NCBI GenBank assembly: GCA_020809705.1
Contig: CP085826.1
Location: forward strand, 7,440,001 to 7,504,000
Reading direction: 5' to 3'
Length of the DNA: 64,000 bases
Source of the DNA: Calonectria ilicicola
Taxonomy: Eukaryota > Ascomycota > Sordariomycetes > Hypocreales > Nectriaceae
Of this stretch, positions 50,660-62,369 are shown in pieces. The notes below the pieces were generated by a model, which searched no databases, was not told the DNA's origin, and saw only the letters and a program-made list of their open reading frames with translations. How positions within the stretch are numbered: position 1 is the stretch's first letter; each line of letters begins with the position of its first letter. The position numbers were made by a program, and so were the translations under genes.

Positions 50660-52995
50660 TCAAATATTTGTCGAGTTAAATTCCACCGGACTTTCAGGCA
50701 TGGGGATAGATTCTTTAAAATATCTCCCGTCTAACTCGCGTCCATGCAATATTATGTTCTGGTCGATTGCTTTTGAAAAGAGGATCTCCCTTTTCGTCCA
50801 CCCATCGTACTCCAACATGGCGAGAAAGATTCTACGGCCATTCTCCATTTCCTTTCGTAGGACACTGCAAAATGTTAAAAATGAATAAAAGGGCGTAAAT
50901 GAGTTTTCATAGAAAACGCCGAGTTTCATGGACTGCCAAAGAAAGCTCTGTAAAAGCTCAATCGCGGCAATGGAGTTGCAAAGCATCGCGGCGTAGTACA
51001 AATATAATGCTATTCCCTTGCGATACATGTTCTGTTCTGAACACTCCACCGGATCTAAGCCTGCAGCAATGCGAAGCAATGTGTGAAGCCACTTGTTCGA
51101 TAGATGAGCTGAATTCTGGCTTATTACCTCGCACTGCTGAGCAGGTTGCTCAAGGAGAGAGCGTACAAGCCGAGCATCGGACACTATATGAGCAAAGGCA
51201 TAATCGGCATAATCCATGGCCTGTTGATGGCTCAAAAAGCGCAATGGCTCTATGTTTGACGTGGATGGTGACGATATTGCTTCGATGCCTTTGCTGGATG
51301 TGAAACATTGTGGAACGTCGCAATCATCAAGGCTTCGTCTGAGACAATCTAGCTCATGGTATAATTCATCTTCTTCAAGAACTTTGGAGTACTCCTTAGG
51401 CCCCTTTTCCTGACTTTCTTGAGGCAGTCCTTTCAGAATGGTATACCATTCTGTAGCTCGCTGTAACGTTTGTCTCGCAGGCTCCCCTCTGCGATACACG
51501 CACCTTAGGATCAAAATGCGAAAAGAAAGAAGGAGACCATTCGTGCCGATTATTTGGATATTCTGAGCAGATGATTTGACTCTAGATTCCATGTTAGTCA
51601 CTGCCAACTCCAATTGGGATTCAGGACCATATGGAGAATATGGCCCTGGGGCAGTTTTGTAAAGTGAGCGGAGGTGGATCCAGAGCCGTAAATAATCGCG
51701 ACCTTCAGGAAGAGACAAAATTTCATCGCCGAATTGGATGATAGTGTAATCGAGGATTTTCAAAACATCGAACACCTCGCGGAATGAGCTGCTCTCGAGT
51801 TTGTAGCAAAGTTGGAGGATCAGAATTGCTAAACGGGCATCAAGCCCCAAGATTGATGCTTTTGCCGATGTAACCATGATCCGTGCATCAAATTCTGCTG
51901 CTTTCCGGCTGTGAACTTCCATAGGGATCCATATTCCTTGCTTTCCCAAGCCCAGTTTTCCATGTCGGTTTGCAAGGTTTGCCGCTGCTAGGGCCAACGC
52001 AGCGTTTCGTACCTGGGGTACCTTGAGAGTCAAGTTCCACAGTCCTTCAATCCGAACAGGAAACATGTCCATTATTGCGAGCTTGAATTGAGCTAGATAA
52101 AGCCTTTCAGCAGCAGGAGCTCCTGATGCTATTTCCGATACAGGCTGTGCTATCTGCTGCGAGCTGCCACATGTCTGTGGAGTACGCGATCGATCAAAGT
52201 CAGTGTCAGCGCGAAGGTTGGTCTCGGAAGTTGACGATGTGGCGGTTGGACTATATATCTGTTGGGAATTTTGCGACATTTCTTCCTCGATGCTCCAAGA
52301 ATCGGTGGTCTGCCTTGTATCGCTACTTGCTGGTTCAGGTGTTTGTATTTCGAGCACTCCTGGTAGAAGGTCGCTGATGATGTGGAAGTCCATGTCGAGT
52401 TCATCTGTATTAGACCACTCGCAAGTATCTAATGAGGCCATATACTCGGCAACGAAGTCATTGTCGCTAGCAGGGTTGATTGTCGTGTCTTCGGCGGTTG
52501 TGTTTTCGCTCTGATAAGTCTCCCCATTCTTATCAGACCAATTGGCTCCGCTGTCCTGGACTTCGGGGATAGAGATGAGCGAGGGATCAGGATTATCAAG
52601 AAGCGCAAGCTCGATGCTTCCCCCTTCTAAAGTACTCGCTTCCCGTAAAGCCGGTTGCACATGGCCATCTGGGGAAGTCAAACTTGCTTGTTGTGAAATG
52701 GGGCCGTGCGCGACGCGTGTGCGCCGACTTGAGGCTTTTGCTTGTTTCACTTTATGGGCTGCCCATTGGGTTGCGTCGCGGAACTCGAGCACGATGCTAT
52801 AGTCGCATGTCGTCCCAGCATTTGCACAGCGCTTACATTGAGGTCTTACTTCGTCGCACTGCGACAGTCAGCTATACTCAACTTGTGGCATGGATGTGTT
52901 CTCACTTTTCTTCTTCGCTTCCTGCATGCAAGGCAACCCGATTTGGTTCGAGTAATATCGGTCTTTTTGATTCGCGATGGTGCAGGCTCAGGCAT
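50660..52995 (-). CDS. Zn2Cys6 transcription factor (TF3)
   Basis: Nuclear regulator, 762 residues, two exons (52995-52906 and 52858-50660). The intron splits the zinc cluster between Lys30 and Cys31; cysteines 21, 24, 31, 38, 41 and 48 show the exact Zn2Cys6 spacing, with the basic run RKRRRK. A Ser/Thr- and acidic-rich linker (about 60-220) leads to a helical regulatory half of the kind found in many fungal Zn2Cys6 proteins (LYLAQFKLAIMDMFPVRIEGLW and LAILILQLCYKLESSSF blocks). It borders the peptide locus at the carboxypeptidase 2 end and is the best positional candidate for its pathway regulator. Target sites are unknown. Confidence 0.9.
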
Positions 52996-53636
52996 TTTCA
53001 ACACAACAATACATGTTCAAATTGATACAGAAAGTGAGGAGTGGGTGGGTAGGCCATCGTACAGCAGGGTAATATGTACCTTAAATAGCGAATGGTACCC
53101 CGCAAACTGGAATCAGGCGAGCAGGGATTCTTATCATCGGTGGTGAACCCATTAGGCTAGTCCTCCGGCGGCTGGGTTCGCCTAGTAACGGCTTGACCTC
53201 AATGAGCCTGGACCTGGCGATCAAGTGAGGGTTGCTGGACAGACACTCATCCAGGCCAGTTTACACTTTATCTCCGTAGTTTTAAAAAAAAAAATATCGC
53301 CTTTTATTGAACCAATTGTATCAGGCCCATATTGAACCTTCAATAGAAATGAACAATTGCTACATCGCACATGGGATAAGAAAAGCCGGCGCATAATATC
53401 CCAGTGAGCACCGCCGCCGAACGCGATACATTGCTCCTCAGGCCACTTTTTTGTCCTTTGAGCCCACAAATGTCCAGCATTCGTGGTTCCGTAAATAGCC
53501 TTTAGAAGAATGGCATCTTCCCTTTTTTCTTCACCTATGTACGGCGTATGATACTTAGAAAGTTAGTCGCGGAATGATCTGCCACACTGAATAGCTACAT
53601 TCAAAAACTCTGGATTTTTTTATCAGAATACCAAAT
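52996..53636. other. Intergenic
   Basis: Promoter of TF3 and 3' flank of the next gene; an A-rich run sits near 53284-53296. No gene seen. Confidence 0.5.
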
Positions 53637-55994
53637 TTATAATGACGTTATCAAACACATGTACAACAAATAATCCTCAGCATCTTGAACCGAATTTACC
53701 ACACAACAACGAACACACTGATTGCCTTGCAGCCTGCTCAAAACTCTTGCTGACCGAGGCCTCTGGACTTCATCAGTTAATTGTATGTTCACCTGTGCTA
53801 ATGCCACCCATACTGCTAGTGGCTGGCTCGTCAGGACTCGTAGAATAGGAATTTGGCCAGGCCTAAAGCACCTATCTGAATGAATCAGTCCCTCTCCTTC
53901 AACGAGAATGCTGTTGAAGCCATTTAGAGATCGACAGCGCTTTCCTACGCAGGTGGTCGCAGTAAAAGCGGAGCTTAGGCGATACCAAATGAAGCGAGCA
54001 CCGACATAAAAGTGTCCAGGCTTTTGATCAGATGTGATACGGTACCGAGCGATTAGCGTCCTCCGGCCCACCAGGCCCTCCTCTACAAGCAGATCACCTT
54101 TCATATTCGATGAGGAACTATCCACCAAGTCGTCATAGTTTGTAACCTCTTTCGTAGAGATTGACGTATATGGAGTGGCCTCCTCATCGGGTTGGTTTCG
54201 ATCGCGTAGATCATGAACTTGTTCATAGAGAAAATCATCCCATTGAATACTTCCTGGAACAATACCTATTGTGCATGCAAGTTCAGGATCGGAGGACATC
54301 GCACAGAGAGTATTAAAATAGAAGCATAAGCCATTTGAGTATAATGCAGATGCTGAATCAATGCCTGTGCCTCGCTCACCCCATTCATGCTTGCGTCCGG
54401 TGAATAAGCAGGCTGCGATATCCAGTTTGCAACCAACTGGCCAAGACTTTATGAGACTGGTATATATATGATCGTTGTTGATCTTTTCAGCAGCTGTCCG
54501 TGCTCTGTAAGATTGCCAGTACATTCTCTCAACCCCAGTCATTGTTGGCAATAGCGTCAAATTCTTTGGGAGGGTGCAGTACGACATCAGTCGGACAATG
54601 TTGCAAATAGTCTCGATAAGACGTTGCAGACAGTACGTATCTTCTGTTCCATCCACATCCGCAGACCCTTTCTTGCATGGTGTACAGCCGCAGAATTGTC
54701 TGAGGTTTGCAACGGATTCGCAGTATCGTTTCACAGCCTCTGGATAAGATTGTTCAAGACATTCCTCCATTGTAATTAACAGATGATTTGCATTTCTCAA
54801 CTCGGGGAGTAAGCCACGAGCGGTTAGAAAGAATCCTCTTCCGAAACTCCTAGAAGTTGCTGGCGGCGTACCTACACGATACGTGTGTTTCAATTCGCTT
54901 TCGGGGGTTCCTTCCCCCTCACTCATAAGTGCAGCAAAAATCCTTGCTGCTGAGCCCAAACACATCCCAGTCGTAATAGACAATTTATTAAGTAACATTT
55001 TCATCGGGGTTCCAAATGTATCGACTAAACAGGAACTCCAATCAACTCTTCCGTGTGAAAGATACGGTGACTCATCTGCGAGCTCTGTGTGAATGAGTGC
55101 TCTACCACTTGGAATCAAGTAATGTCTTCCAATTAACTGAAAAGTTTCATCAGATTCCTCATCATATATGACGACAACCTGAACATCTTGATATTTTGTC
55201 CGATCAACATTAGTTGGTCGATAAAGAATATTCCCAGACAAATCTTGAATTTCCACACTAAGGTCCAAGAGCCAATGCCCGACTACTGCAATCCAAGCGC
55301 AGTCAGCTCCTCCTAATACCTTGATCCGCTCGAGTCGACCAGTTGACACGTCAAAGAGGCCCTTGAGAGCAAGTGCAATTCTTGCTGGGGAAGCCGTGCT
55401 GCGTAGATTTGGACGGCCGTTGTTCAAATAAACTCCTGTGAGCTTATTCAAGATCAAGCCGAACTCCGTTGGTGCAAGTGAACCTGCACAGGCTTCTATC
55501 AGACACAGCCATTGTCGCAAGGCTGGGGTCAAATCTGTTGGAGGATTGTACAGTAAAAATAGCTCTCGCATGACTTTTGCAGAAATCTCAGAACTGAACT
55601 CTTCAGTGAGACATGCACAAACTCCAATACATGAGAGACCTTCGATTGATTCCTGCATGCTTCGCACGATGTGCTTTAGCCCAAACCCGAACCATAACGC
55701 ATCTGATAAGGATGGAAAGACCTCAAGTCTCTGCAAAGCTTGCTGTAGTCGGGTCTCGCCCGCATTTGACAATTTCATTTGAAAAAATATGAAGCGGGCA
55801 GCATAAATTGTCAGACTTTCAACCCCAGCCTTTGATAAGCGTGACAAGGTGTTTACAGTGAATCCGACGCTTCCGCTTGCGACCGCGGTCCAGTCAACAG
55901 TGCCTTGTTGTTGAAAGGACCCTCCAGAAGAAGGCTGAAGATCACGAGAAAGCAAAGGCGCAGAGCTCCCGACTGGGTCGTTGTCTGTGGTCAT
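53637..55994 (-). CDS. Large fungal protein of unknown function
   Basis: Uninterrupted frame of 785 residues with ATG at 55994. I recognise no catalytic domain. The N-terminal part has a VDWTAVASGSVGF segment followed by LSRLSKAGVESLTIYAARF, a pattern I associate with a lineage-expanded uncharacterised family of filamentous fungi. One moderately hydrophobic stretch (residues about 60-80) could be membrane-associated. A Cys-rich part in the middle (FCGCTPCKK near 445) might bind metal or form disulphides. Codon use and frame length leave little doubt that it is coding. Neighbours are TF3 downstream and a CMD-like protein upstream, with no sign of an operon-like link. Function not assigned. Confidence 0.8.
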   Translation of the reverse strand: MTTDNDPVGSSAPLLSRDLQPSSGGSFQQQGTVDWTAVASGSVGFTVNTLSRLSKAGVESLTIYAARFIFFQMKLSNAGETRLQQALQRLEVFPSLSDALWFGFGLKHIVRSMQESIEGLSCIGVCACLTEEFSSEISAKVMRELFLLYNPPTDLTPALRQWLCLIEACAGSLAPTEFGLILNKLTGVYLNNGRPNLRSTASPARIALALKGLFDVSTGRLERIKVLGGADCAWIAVVGHWLLDLSVEIQDLSGNILYRPTNVDRTKYQDVQVVVIYDEESDETFQLIGRHYLIPSGRALIHTELADESPYLSHGRVDWSSCLVDTFGTPMKMLLNKLSITTGMCLGSAARIFAALMSEGEGTPESELKHTYRVGTPPATSRSFGRGFFLTARGLLPELRNANHLLITMEECLEQSYPEAVKRYCESVANLRQFCGCTPCKKGSADVDGTEDTYCLQRLIETICNIVRLMSYCTLPKNLTLLPTMTGVERMYWQSYRARTAAEKINNDHIYTSLIKSWPVGCKLDIAACLFTGRKHEWGERGTGIDSASALYSNGLCFYFNTLCAMSSDPELACTIGIVPGSIQWDDFLYEQVHDLRDRNQPDEEATPYTSISTKEVTNYDDLVDSSSSNMKGDLLVEEGLVGRRTLIARYRITSDQKPGHFYVGARFIWYRLSSAFTATTCVGKRCRSLNGFNSILVEGEGLIHSDRCFRPGQIPILRVLTSQPLAVWVALAQVNIQLTDEVQRPRSARVLSRLQGNQCVRCCVVNSVQDAEDYLLYMCLITSL

Positions 55995-56630
55995 CGTGTG
56001 TTGGAAATATCTGTTAAAATTGTGCTAGAAATGAACGGTGAACCGGAATCAATGGAATAATTCTTCTGCTTCCCTCAGAGAAGTTGAGCAATCTGACGTG
56101 GAAGGCTTGATCTTACGAATCGTACAGACAGATGTGATAGGTCCTCAATATGCAATCATGGTACGCCACAGTGACAGGTCACGTGCGAAAGATCTGGCAA
56201 TATTCTGGGTAAGGCCAAGCAAGAGGTAGAGCTAGGCTGGGGAAAACAGATGGAGAAAATATTAACCTCAACATAATTGCAGGGTCGGATATGAAGCAGC
56301 ATGTTCAGATGTAGTACAACGTGCTGATGGGTTTGTCATACCGCGTTTTGCCTGTCTTTGGGAACCTAAAAGGAACAGGTTGATAGATAGCTGCATTGCC
56401 AGTCACGAAACTCTTCTTGTTCTTTGGTTTTCTTGGGGGCTCCAGCCGAAGATAATTGCGTAATTGTTTTAGATGCTGCTTCTTCCTTCTAATGTCACAC
56501 AGTCGTTAGATTTCGGTGTCCATAGGCTACGAAGACAACTTTCTGGTTTCGCGACAGGTGAATTTGTGTCTTTCAATATAATGCCTTTCCTAAGCTATGT
56601 AAAAAGAATTGCTTTGTGAAAAAAAATCCT
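55995..56630. other. Intergenic
   Basis: Promoter of the 785-residue gene and 3' flank of the CMD-like gene; no gene seen. Confidence 0.5.
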
Positions 56631-57126
56631 TCAAGCAATCTTTGCTCGGGGAGCCTGTTTAGATTCTTCCTTCAGGTCATGAAAAACATCACTTGCTACT
56701 CGTAGAGCATCTCGGCCAGCTGGCACACCACAGTAAATCATCGTGTGTCGGCATATCTCGCAGATCTGCTCTTCGGTTAAGCCGTTCCGAAGTCCAGCCT
56801 GGATATGAATACGAAGCTCCGGAGCACGGTTGAGCGCAACAAGCATGGCTATATTGATCATAGAGCGTTCCCTAAACTCAAGCCCTGGCCGTGAATAGCT
56901 GGAAAAACATACTTCCGCGATGTACTCCGCACCAATTGCGTTTGGAAGATCATCACGCTTAGTAGTGTTCTGTTAGCTCAACGTCGTAAAGACTATTTTT
57001 TCGTATTAGTCTTAAACTCAAGGGCCAACTTACAGAATCTGCGCGGAGCTTTTCTAATAGCTTCTCGCCCAGGAATTCTTGAGTCAGCTTTGCACCCAGA
57101 ACGAGTTTGTCGGAGACGTCAGACAT
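56631..57126 (-). CDS. Carboxymuconolactone-decarboxylase-like protein
   Basis: Small protein of the CMD/AhpD-like superfamily, 139 residues, two exons (57126-57034 and 56957-56631). Core motifs are YIAEVCFSSYSRPGLEFRERSMINIAML, here read in two halves, then ALNRAPELRIHIQAGLRNG and a CEICRHTMIYCGVPA helix, as in gamma-carboxymuconolactone decarboxylases. Family members decarboxylate lactones, act as thiol peroxidases or catalyse ring-forming steps in fungal pathways, so the reaction is open. The cysteines in CEICRH are not spaced as the CxxC-x3-H of AhpD peroxidases, making peroxidase activity doubtful. Divergent from the NmrA-like gene across 1.6 kb. Confidence 0.88.
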
Positions 57127-58770
57127 GATGACGTATAATGCAGTTGAACGACCTAGTTGTGTTGTTGATGGTGGGTGATTTTGGACAATGAACCAAATAT
57201 CAAGATTAAAAAATATTGCAATCAGGTCATGAATAAAGTAGTTGAGATCTTTTTGTAACACATGGGGCAGCTGATGTTTAAAGAAGTTGCATTCTGCGTT
57301 TCGGCAGTGCCGACAACCGAGTGCCGAATCCACACTGTTTTTGGCATTAGCCCGTCATCTCTCATTGCAACTGTAACAAGTTTGAAGCAAAAAGGTCTTC
57401 TTGCCTCTGTATTAGTTTTCATCAGGCTGTCCTAACGAACCCCGAAATTAAAAATTTTGAACGAAACTTCGGGGACGGAGTAATCCAACACCAAGTCGTC
57501 ACCTCTGGCATCATGAACTTTGATGCCTGCGGATGGTCTTTTTGCCCGACTGCCCCACCGGGCATTCTTGATAAGTTACCCCGATCGGCCGATCCTCTTT
57601 GATACAGGACAATCACCTACATACGTCGATCTTAGATACTTATCGATGTCGAAATAAAAAAACGACCAGCAACGTTACAATAACATAACAGAATAACATT
57701 ATAAGTTAGTGAAGAAAGCTTAGAGTAGAGCCTAAGTGTCTCCATATTGTCATCCTGAGGCACCTGGAAGTTGACTATTCGCGTGCAATTAAAACATTAG
57801 CCATCGAGGTGCCTCGAGACTGTTTCTATGTAGACCCTGAGCACTGATATCTTTTCTAGAACAGTCCCTTCAGTATTCAACTAGAAGGCTGCACTCCTCG
57901 ACATCTACCAAAACGCTTTGAGCTACTTACGCTACACTCTTTGCATAGTTAAAACACCCAGTCATGTTTCTAGAAATATTTTTTTCAAGTCGCGTAAAGC
58001 AAAGATGACGACGTGACTTCACAGCTTGTTTCTTCAATGGAAACGCCACATGTGGCTTAGATGCTTTGGATAAGGAAGAACCAAATTTAATCAATTATGA
58101 TCCAGTAACGGCTTTATAGAGTCCAAAGTTGTGAAAAAAAAAAATTGGAAAACGACAGAATGTCGTTGTACTGCCGGTCATTATCTGTAGGGTGGAAGCA
58201 TTCCTCAAAACCGGCTAGTTTACGAACCAAGAATATCGTTGCGATTCTCATGTTTCTTTTATTGAAATAAAATTCTATTTTGTTCTCGGGTATACCAGGG
58301 CCTCATTTCTTTAATCCATTCATTCTCAAACAACGCACCGTCTCATGGCTGCTATTCTCAATATGTTCGCTTAGCTAGTCCTTTTCCAAGCACAGATAAC
58401 CCGTTTTATGCGGTGATTATTACGAAAGAAAGACCAACGGAAAGTTCAGTTACTCCGTAGCTTCAGCATAATGAGTCCTGGCGGAGACAATGACGCCAAC
58501 CGAACCCCGATTGCCGACTGCCGACTATGACGATGACTGCTTTGCGCTAAGCAGCCCCCTGTCATTATTCATATTCCAATGGCGAATCTAGATGTAGACT
58601 GCGCACTTAGAGATGACTCCACCACATATTTAAAGCAAGATGTGTCGACGAGATGGTGCAACTCGAAGGGTTCAACGATAGCCTTATACAAGCATACTGT
58701 CATCAATCCAGACATTCTTCTCATACATTTACATTCCCGGCAAGTTTTTCTTTTTTTTTTTTTTTTGACA
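57127..58770. promoter_or_regulatory. Divergent intergenic region, CMD-like / NmrA-like
   Basis: About 1.6 kb with no recognisable gene. It contains TCGGCCGA at 57585-57592. A pyrimidine tract of about 20 T ends five bases before the NmrA-like ATG. Confidence 0.45.
57585..57592. promoter_or_regulatory. TCGGCCGA palindrome
   Basis: Abutting inverted CGG half-sites, of the kind recognised by Zn2Cys6 dimers. It lies 459 bp upstream of the CMD-like start; the same octamer occurs twice in the MFS/AKR divergent region. Confidence 0.35.
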
Positions 58771-59866
58771 ATGTCCAATCTTATCGTAGTTATCGGTGCA
58801 ACTGGAGGTCAAGGTGGAGGAGTTGTCGATGCCTTTCTGAAGGAGCCAGGTTGGAAGGTCAGAGGCACTACGAGAAATATTTCGAGCGAAAAAGCAAAAG
58901 CGCTCGTCGCCAAAGGAGTCGAAGTGGTTTCTGCGAACCTCAACGACGAAGAGAGTCTCGAGAAAGCTTTTATGGGCGCTACGGCTATCTTCGCTTTTAC
59001 AGACTATTACGACACATTCTTCGAACTCGGGGATGAAAAATCTCTGGAGTTGGAGTTCGAGCAAGGGAAGAGGCTTGCGCGCGTGGCAGCAAAAAGCCAG
59101 TCCCTCCAGAGGCTTGTTTTTAGTGCCGGGCCACACTCCAGCATGATCACCCAAGGAGAAGCTGTCTGTCCTCACCTTGAAGGCAAAGGACGTATCGTCA
59201 CATACATTACCAATGAGATGCCTGATCTCGCTATCAAGACGACTTTTGCAGTGTTTACTATTTTTGCGAACAATGCACTGTTGTATGACATCTTCAAACC
59301 GATCTATTTGGTATTTAAATCCATCTATTGTATCTTGTGTGAACACTCACTAACCACCAACTCACCTCAAGCCAAGCGCTAAAAAGTATGTTACACTGTA
59401 TCCTGTGCCACCTAATACGCCGTACCCGTGCGTTGGAGATCCTGCATTCAATGGAGGCATCTTCGTCAGGAGACTGGTGAAGAGCCCACCACCAGCAGGG
59501 TCCTTTGTCAGGTGCAACGTTGAAACTCTGACGATGGATTCATATCTTGCAGCTTGGGGGCGGGCTAGCGGCATCGCGCCAGAAGAGGGATCAACGGCCG
59601 CCTTGCAGATTTCACCTCAGAATTACATTACACTATGGGGTGCAATGGCACAGGAACAGTTGTCTCAGTGGGAATTCTTCAACTGGGTCAATGAAAATTA
59701 TCCTCCGAAGTGGGAAGGTATTACGTTGCTGGAAGGGATGGATTTGCTGACAGAGGAGGACAAAAATGAACTTCTTAGCGTTGAGGAATCTTTGAAGCGG
59801 TACGATTGGAGCGGATTCGAGAAAAGGCCTACAGCTAAGGCAGTAACTGGCCGCTTTTCGAACTAG
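58771..59866 (+). CDS. NmrA-like NAD(P)-binding Rossmann protein
   Basis: 339 residues, two exons (58771-59310 and 59387-59866). The N-terminal dinucleotide fold has GATGGQGGG (residues 9-17) and the segment RGTTRNISSEKA that in the family selects NADP. The layout is that of NmrA-like / HSCARG redox-sensor and atypical SDR proteins: no Tyr-x3-Lys catalytic pair is visible at the usual place, so a regulatory or atypical reductase role is likely. The C-terminal half carries LYPVPPNTPYPCVGDP, the usual lid region. A long T-tract precedes the start codon. Divergent from the CMD-like gene. Confidence 0.9.
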
Positions 59867-60818
59867 GGGAACCTACCAACCTTCTCTTAGGCTCATAAGG
59901 TCATGCCCTACTAGGTTCAATGGATCATGGAGATCACTTCGTTTTGTCCTTCCTCTCCTTTTAGCTACACACAAGTCTAGGAATCCACTAAATAAAGCTT
60001 GCAGATGCAAACACAAACCAGCTTTTTTCACTCAAAAGAAAATCATTATCTAGTTGAAAGTGACGATACAACTTAGGGAAATTCGTTGCATCTAGATAAT
60101 GTGAGATGACTGGGAGTGTAAAAGCGTATTAATGTGATCTTCAACCTGGGTTACATCAGTAAACGGAAAATTCAAACGGAAAATTCCTGCTGCGCAATCT
60201 TAAACGGTAAAATGGGTTATCTATCTTGAATTACACATCCATTTATTGGTTTATTGTCTGTACATTTTTGAAGATTTCCCCCGAGCTTCGTTCCATGTTT
60301 CGCGACACTCCCTGGTCCAAGTCAAATCCGGTCATGGACCGCTGTTCACGCTCTTCCAACTGGCCGACGAACGATGTGGTACTTCCAAGAATCATTTTGT
60401 GATAAACCCTCCTGCAGGCTCCCAATCCACAATATCACTAGAAGGAGCTGTCGCGTCAGCTCATTAGCGGCTTGATTTACCTTCAATGACATTTACTAGC
60501 CCTCGCATTCTTTAATTCTGGAATACCATATTGTAGTCAATAGGAGCATTCTTAGCCTCAACACAATCTCCGAACAAGACGGACTCTATCCTAAACGAAC
60601 GCTCGCCGAGACTTTTACTCCCCCCCTGCTTCAACTCTCTCAGTTTGTGTTCTGTTGCAACCTCAGTGTCGATTAGTCAGAAAGGTTATTGTTAAGAGGT
60701 CAGAGGGGTTCTTCATAACAACAGTGATTTCTGATATCGAACGGCTTCAAACACCGCCCAGATTCCGTGTCCATCAACAACTGCCCGAGATCGAACTGAG
60801 TGAAATTTCTGGTTTAAT
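59867..60818. other. Intergenic between convergent genes
   Basis: 3' flanks of the NmrA-like gene and the MFS gene. Only short frames; nothing recognisable. Confidence 0.5.
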
Positions 60819-62369
60819 TCAACTTCCGTAGAGTCTCCTTTCTACATCCATAGCTTGACGAGAGAACTTGCACCGTTTACGGATCAAAGGACCATAATGG
60901 GCCAAAAGAAACGGAGCTGGGGCACAAGCTAATGAAAGGAAAGCAGGAATATTTGAGGCCCAATGTATGCCAAGAGCAGCATACATTTGAGGAGTGAAAA
61001 GAGGGAAAGCCGCTCCGACAAGAGATCGAAGAACAGTAGTGGCTGCCAACGCTGATGTAGCATAGACTGTGTATGTATCGATAAGATAGTTAACGAGTCC
61101 TAGAGAAAGACAAATATTACCGAAACCAAAGAATATGGTTCCAGCAATGCAAATAGTCCAATGCAATGATGAGTAATTCGTCCAAGCAAACCAAAAAAGG
61201 CCAATTGGAATAGAAATTGACCCTAGGAAACTGGGCTCTAGTCGTGCTTCTGGTTGTAATCCGTGTTGTGGTGACTTCTTCAATTTGAATCCGTATCTTC
61301 TGTTCATCCAAATCATGCATAGAGTGGCAAAGCCCATCCCAATTGCAATTCCAATAAATGCCAGGCCGCCAATTCCAGTGCTCCATCCTCTGCCTTGCTC
61401 AAATATTATTGGAAATGCGGCGAACGTCATGTATGTTGTTCCGTAAACGATCGAATTATAGATGGCCAAAATTCCGATAATTGGTTCCTTTGCGAGCATG
61501 ATCCATGGGCGCAAGATAGATGTCAAGATACGCATCCAAATTGGTTGAGAGGAGGTAGAGGTATCTGTTTCGCTAACAGCACACTTTCCCAAGCGCTTAG
61601 AAAGCTCTGTAGCCCTCCATCGTAGTATAACTGGACCGTAGGTTTCTGGAACGAACATAGTGCCCAAAATCCACACACAGCCAGTGAAACAGACATTTAA
61701 CCCTTCAACCCATCTCCAGCCCTTGGCTTGTCCCAAAAAGCCTCCAGCAATGGGGCCTAATACCGGGCCTAGAAATGGTGCAGAAGAATATATGCTAGTG
61801 GCCAAGAATCTATCCTCGCGAACAAAAAGATCAGCAACAACCCCACCAGCGTTTGTCAGGGCAGAGCTGCCAAATATTCCCGCTAGTGCCCTCAAAACGA
61901 GTAGCTGTGCCATACTCTGACACAGCGCCGATCCCAAGTTGAAAGCAGTGAATGCCCCAAAAGTTGTGACGAACATTACTCGTCTGCCAAAGGTCTCACT
62001 TAGGGGAGCCCATATCAGGGGACCGAGAGCGAAGCCGGCGACGAAGAGAGAAATTCCAAGGAGTGCAATCTCTGCTGAGACTTCAAAGTCTTTCTGGATT
62101 GAAGAAAGCCCTCCGGAATAGACGCTGGAGGAAAAGGACACTGACAACGCTGACACAGCTGATAGTGCAGTAATTGCTCATTTCCGACGTGGGGGATAAT
62201 TTTGGGGATCATATGGATCGTTGGCGACCCAACCAACCACGTTTGGCTCTATTCTGGAATCCGCGTCTAATGGGAGGAAGTGCAAACCCTCATCCCAAAT
62301 CTGCGACCGCGTCCAAACCAGGCTAAGCAAGGGAATCCGCTTTGGTATGACACCTGGTTGCCCCTCCAT
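60819..62369 (-). pseudogene. MFS transporter (DHA1-type), interrupted by in-frame TGA
   Basis: One frame of 517 codons codes for a 12-helix drug:H+ antiporter-like MFS protein, with a single in-frame stop TGA at 62178-62180. N-terminal part: ATG at 62369, a cytosolic segment ending DPYDPQNYPPRRK. After the stop it continues AITALSAVSALS into the first helix; motif A-like PLSETFGRRV and the late helices follow to the normal end. Relatives have Trp (TGG) where the TGA stands, so one G-to-A change explains it. The 30-nt interval between the nearest splice-like sites is too short for an intron, and no ATG follows until after the second helix. It is either a young pseudogene, an assembly error or a read-through case. 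Divergent from the aldo-keto reductase. Confidence 0.8.

Noticed and set aside
28000..53000. RiPP precursor gene (signal peptide plus repeated cores with Lys-Arg sites)
   Set aside because: Looked for because of the peptidases; no frame shows tandem core repeats, and no UstY/DUF3328 gene is visible.
62148..62177. A 30-nt intron to remove the MFS stop codon
   Set aside because: Well below the roughly 45-nt minimum of fungal introns and it would remove conserved first-helix residues.
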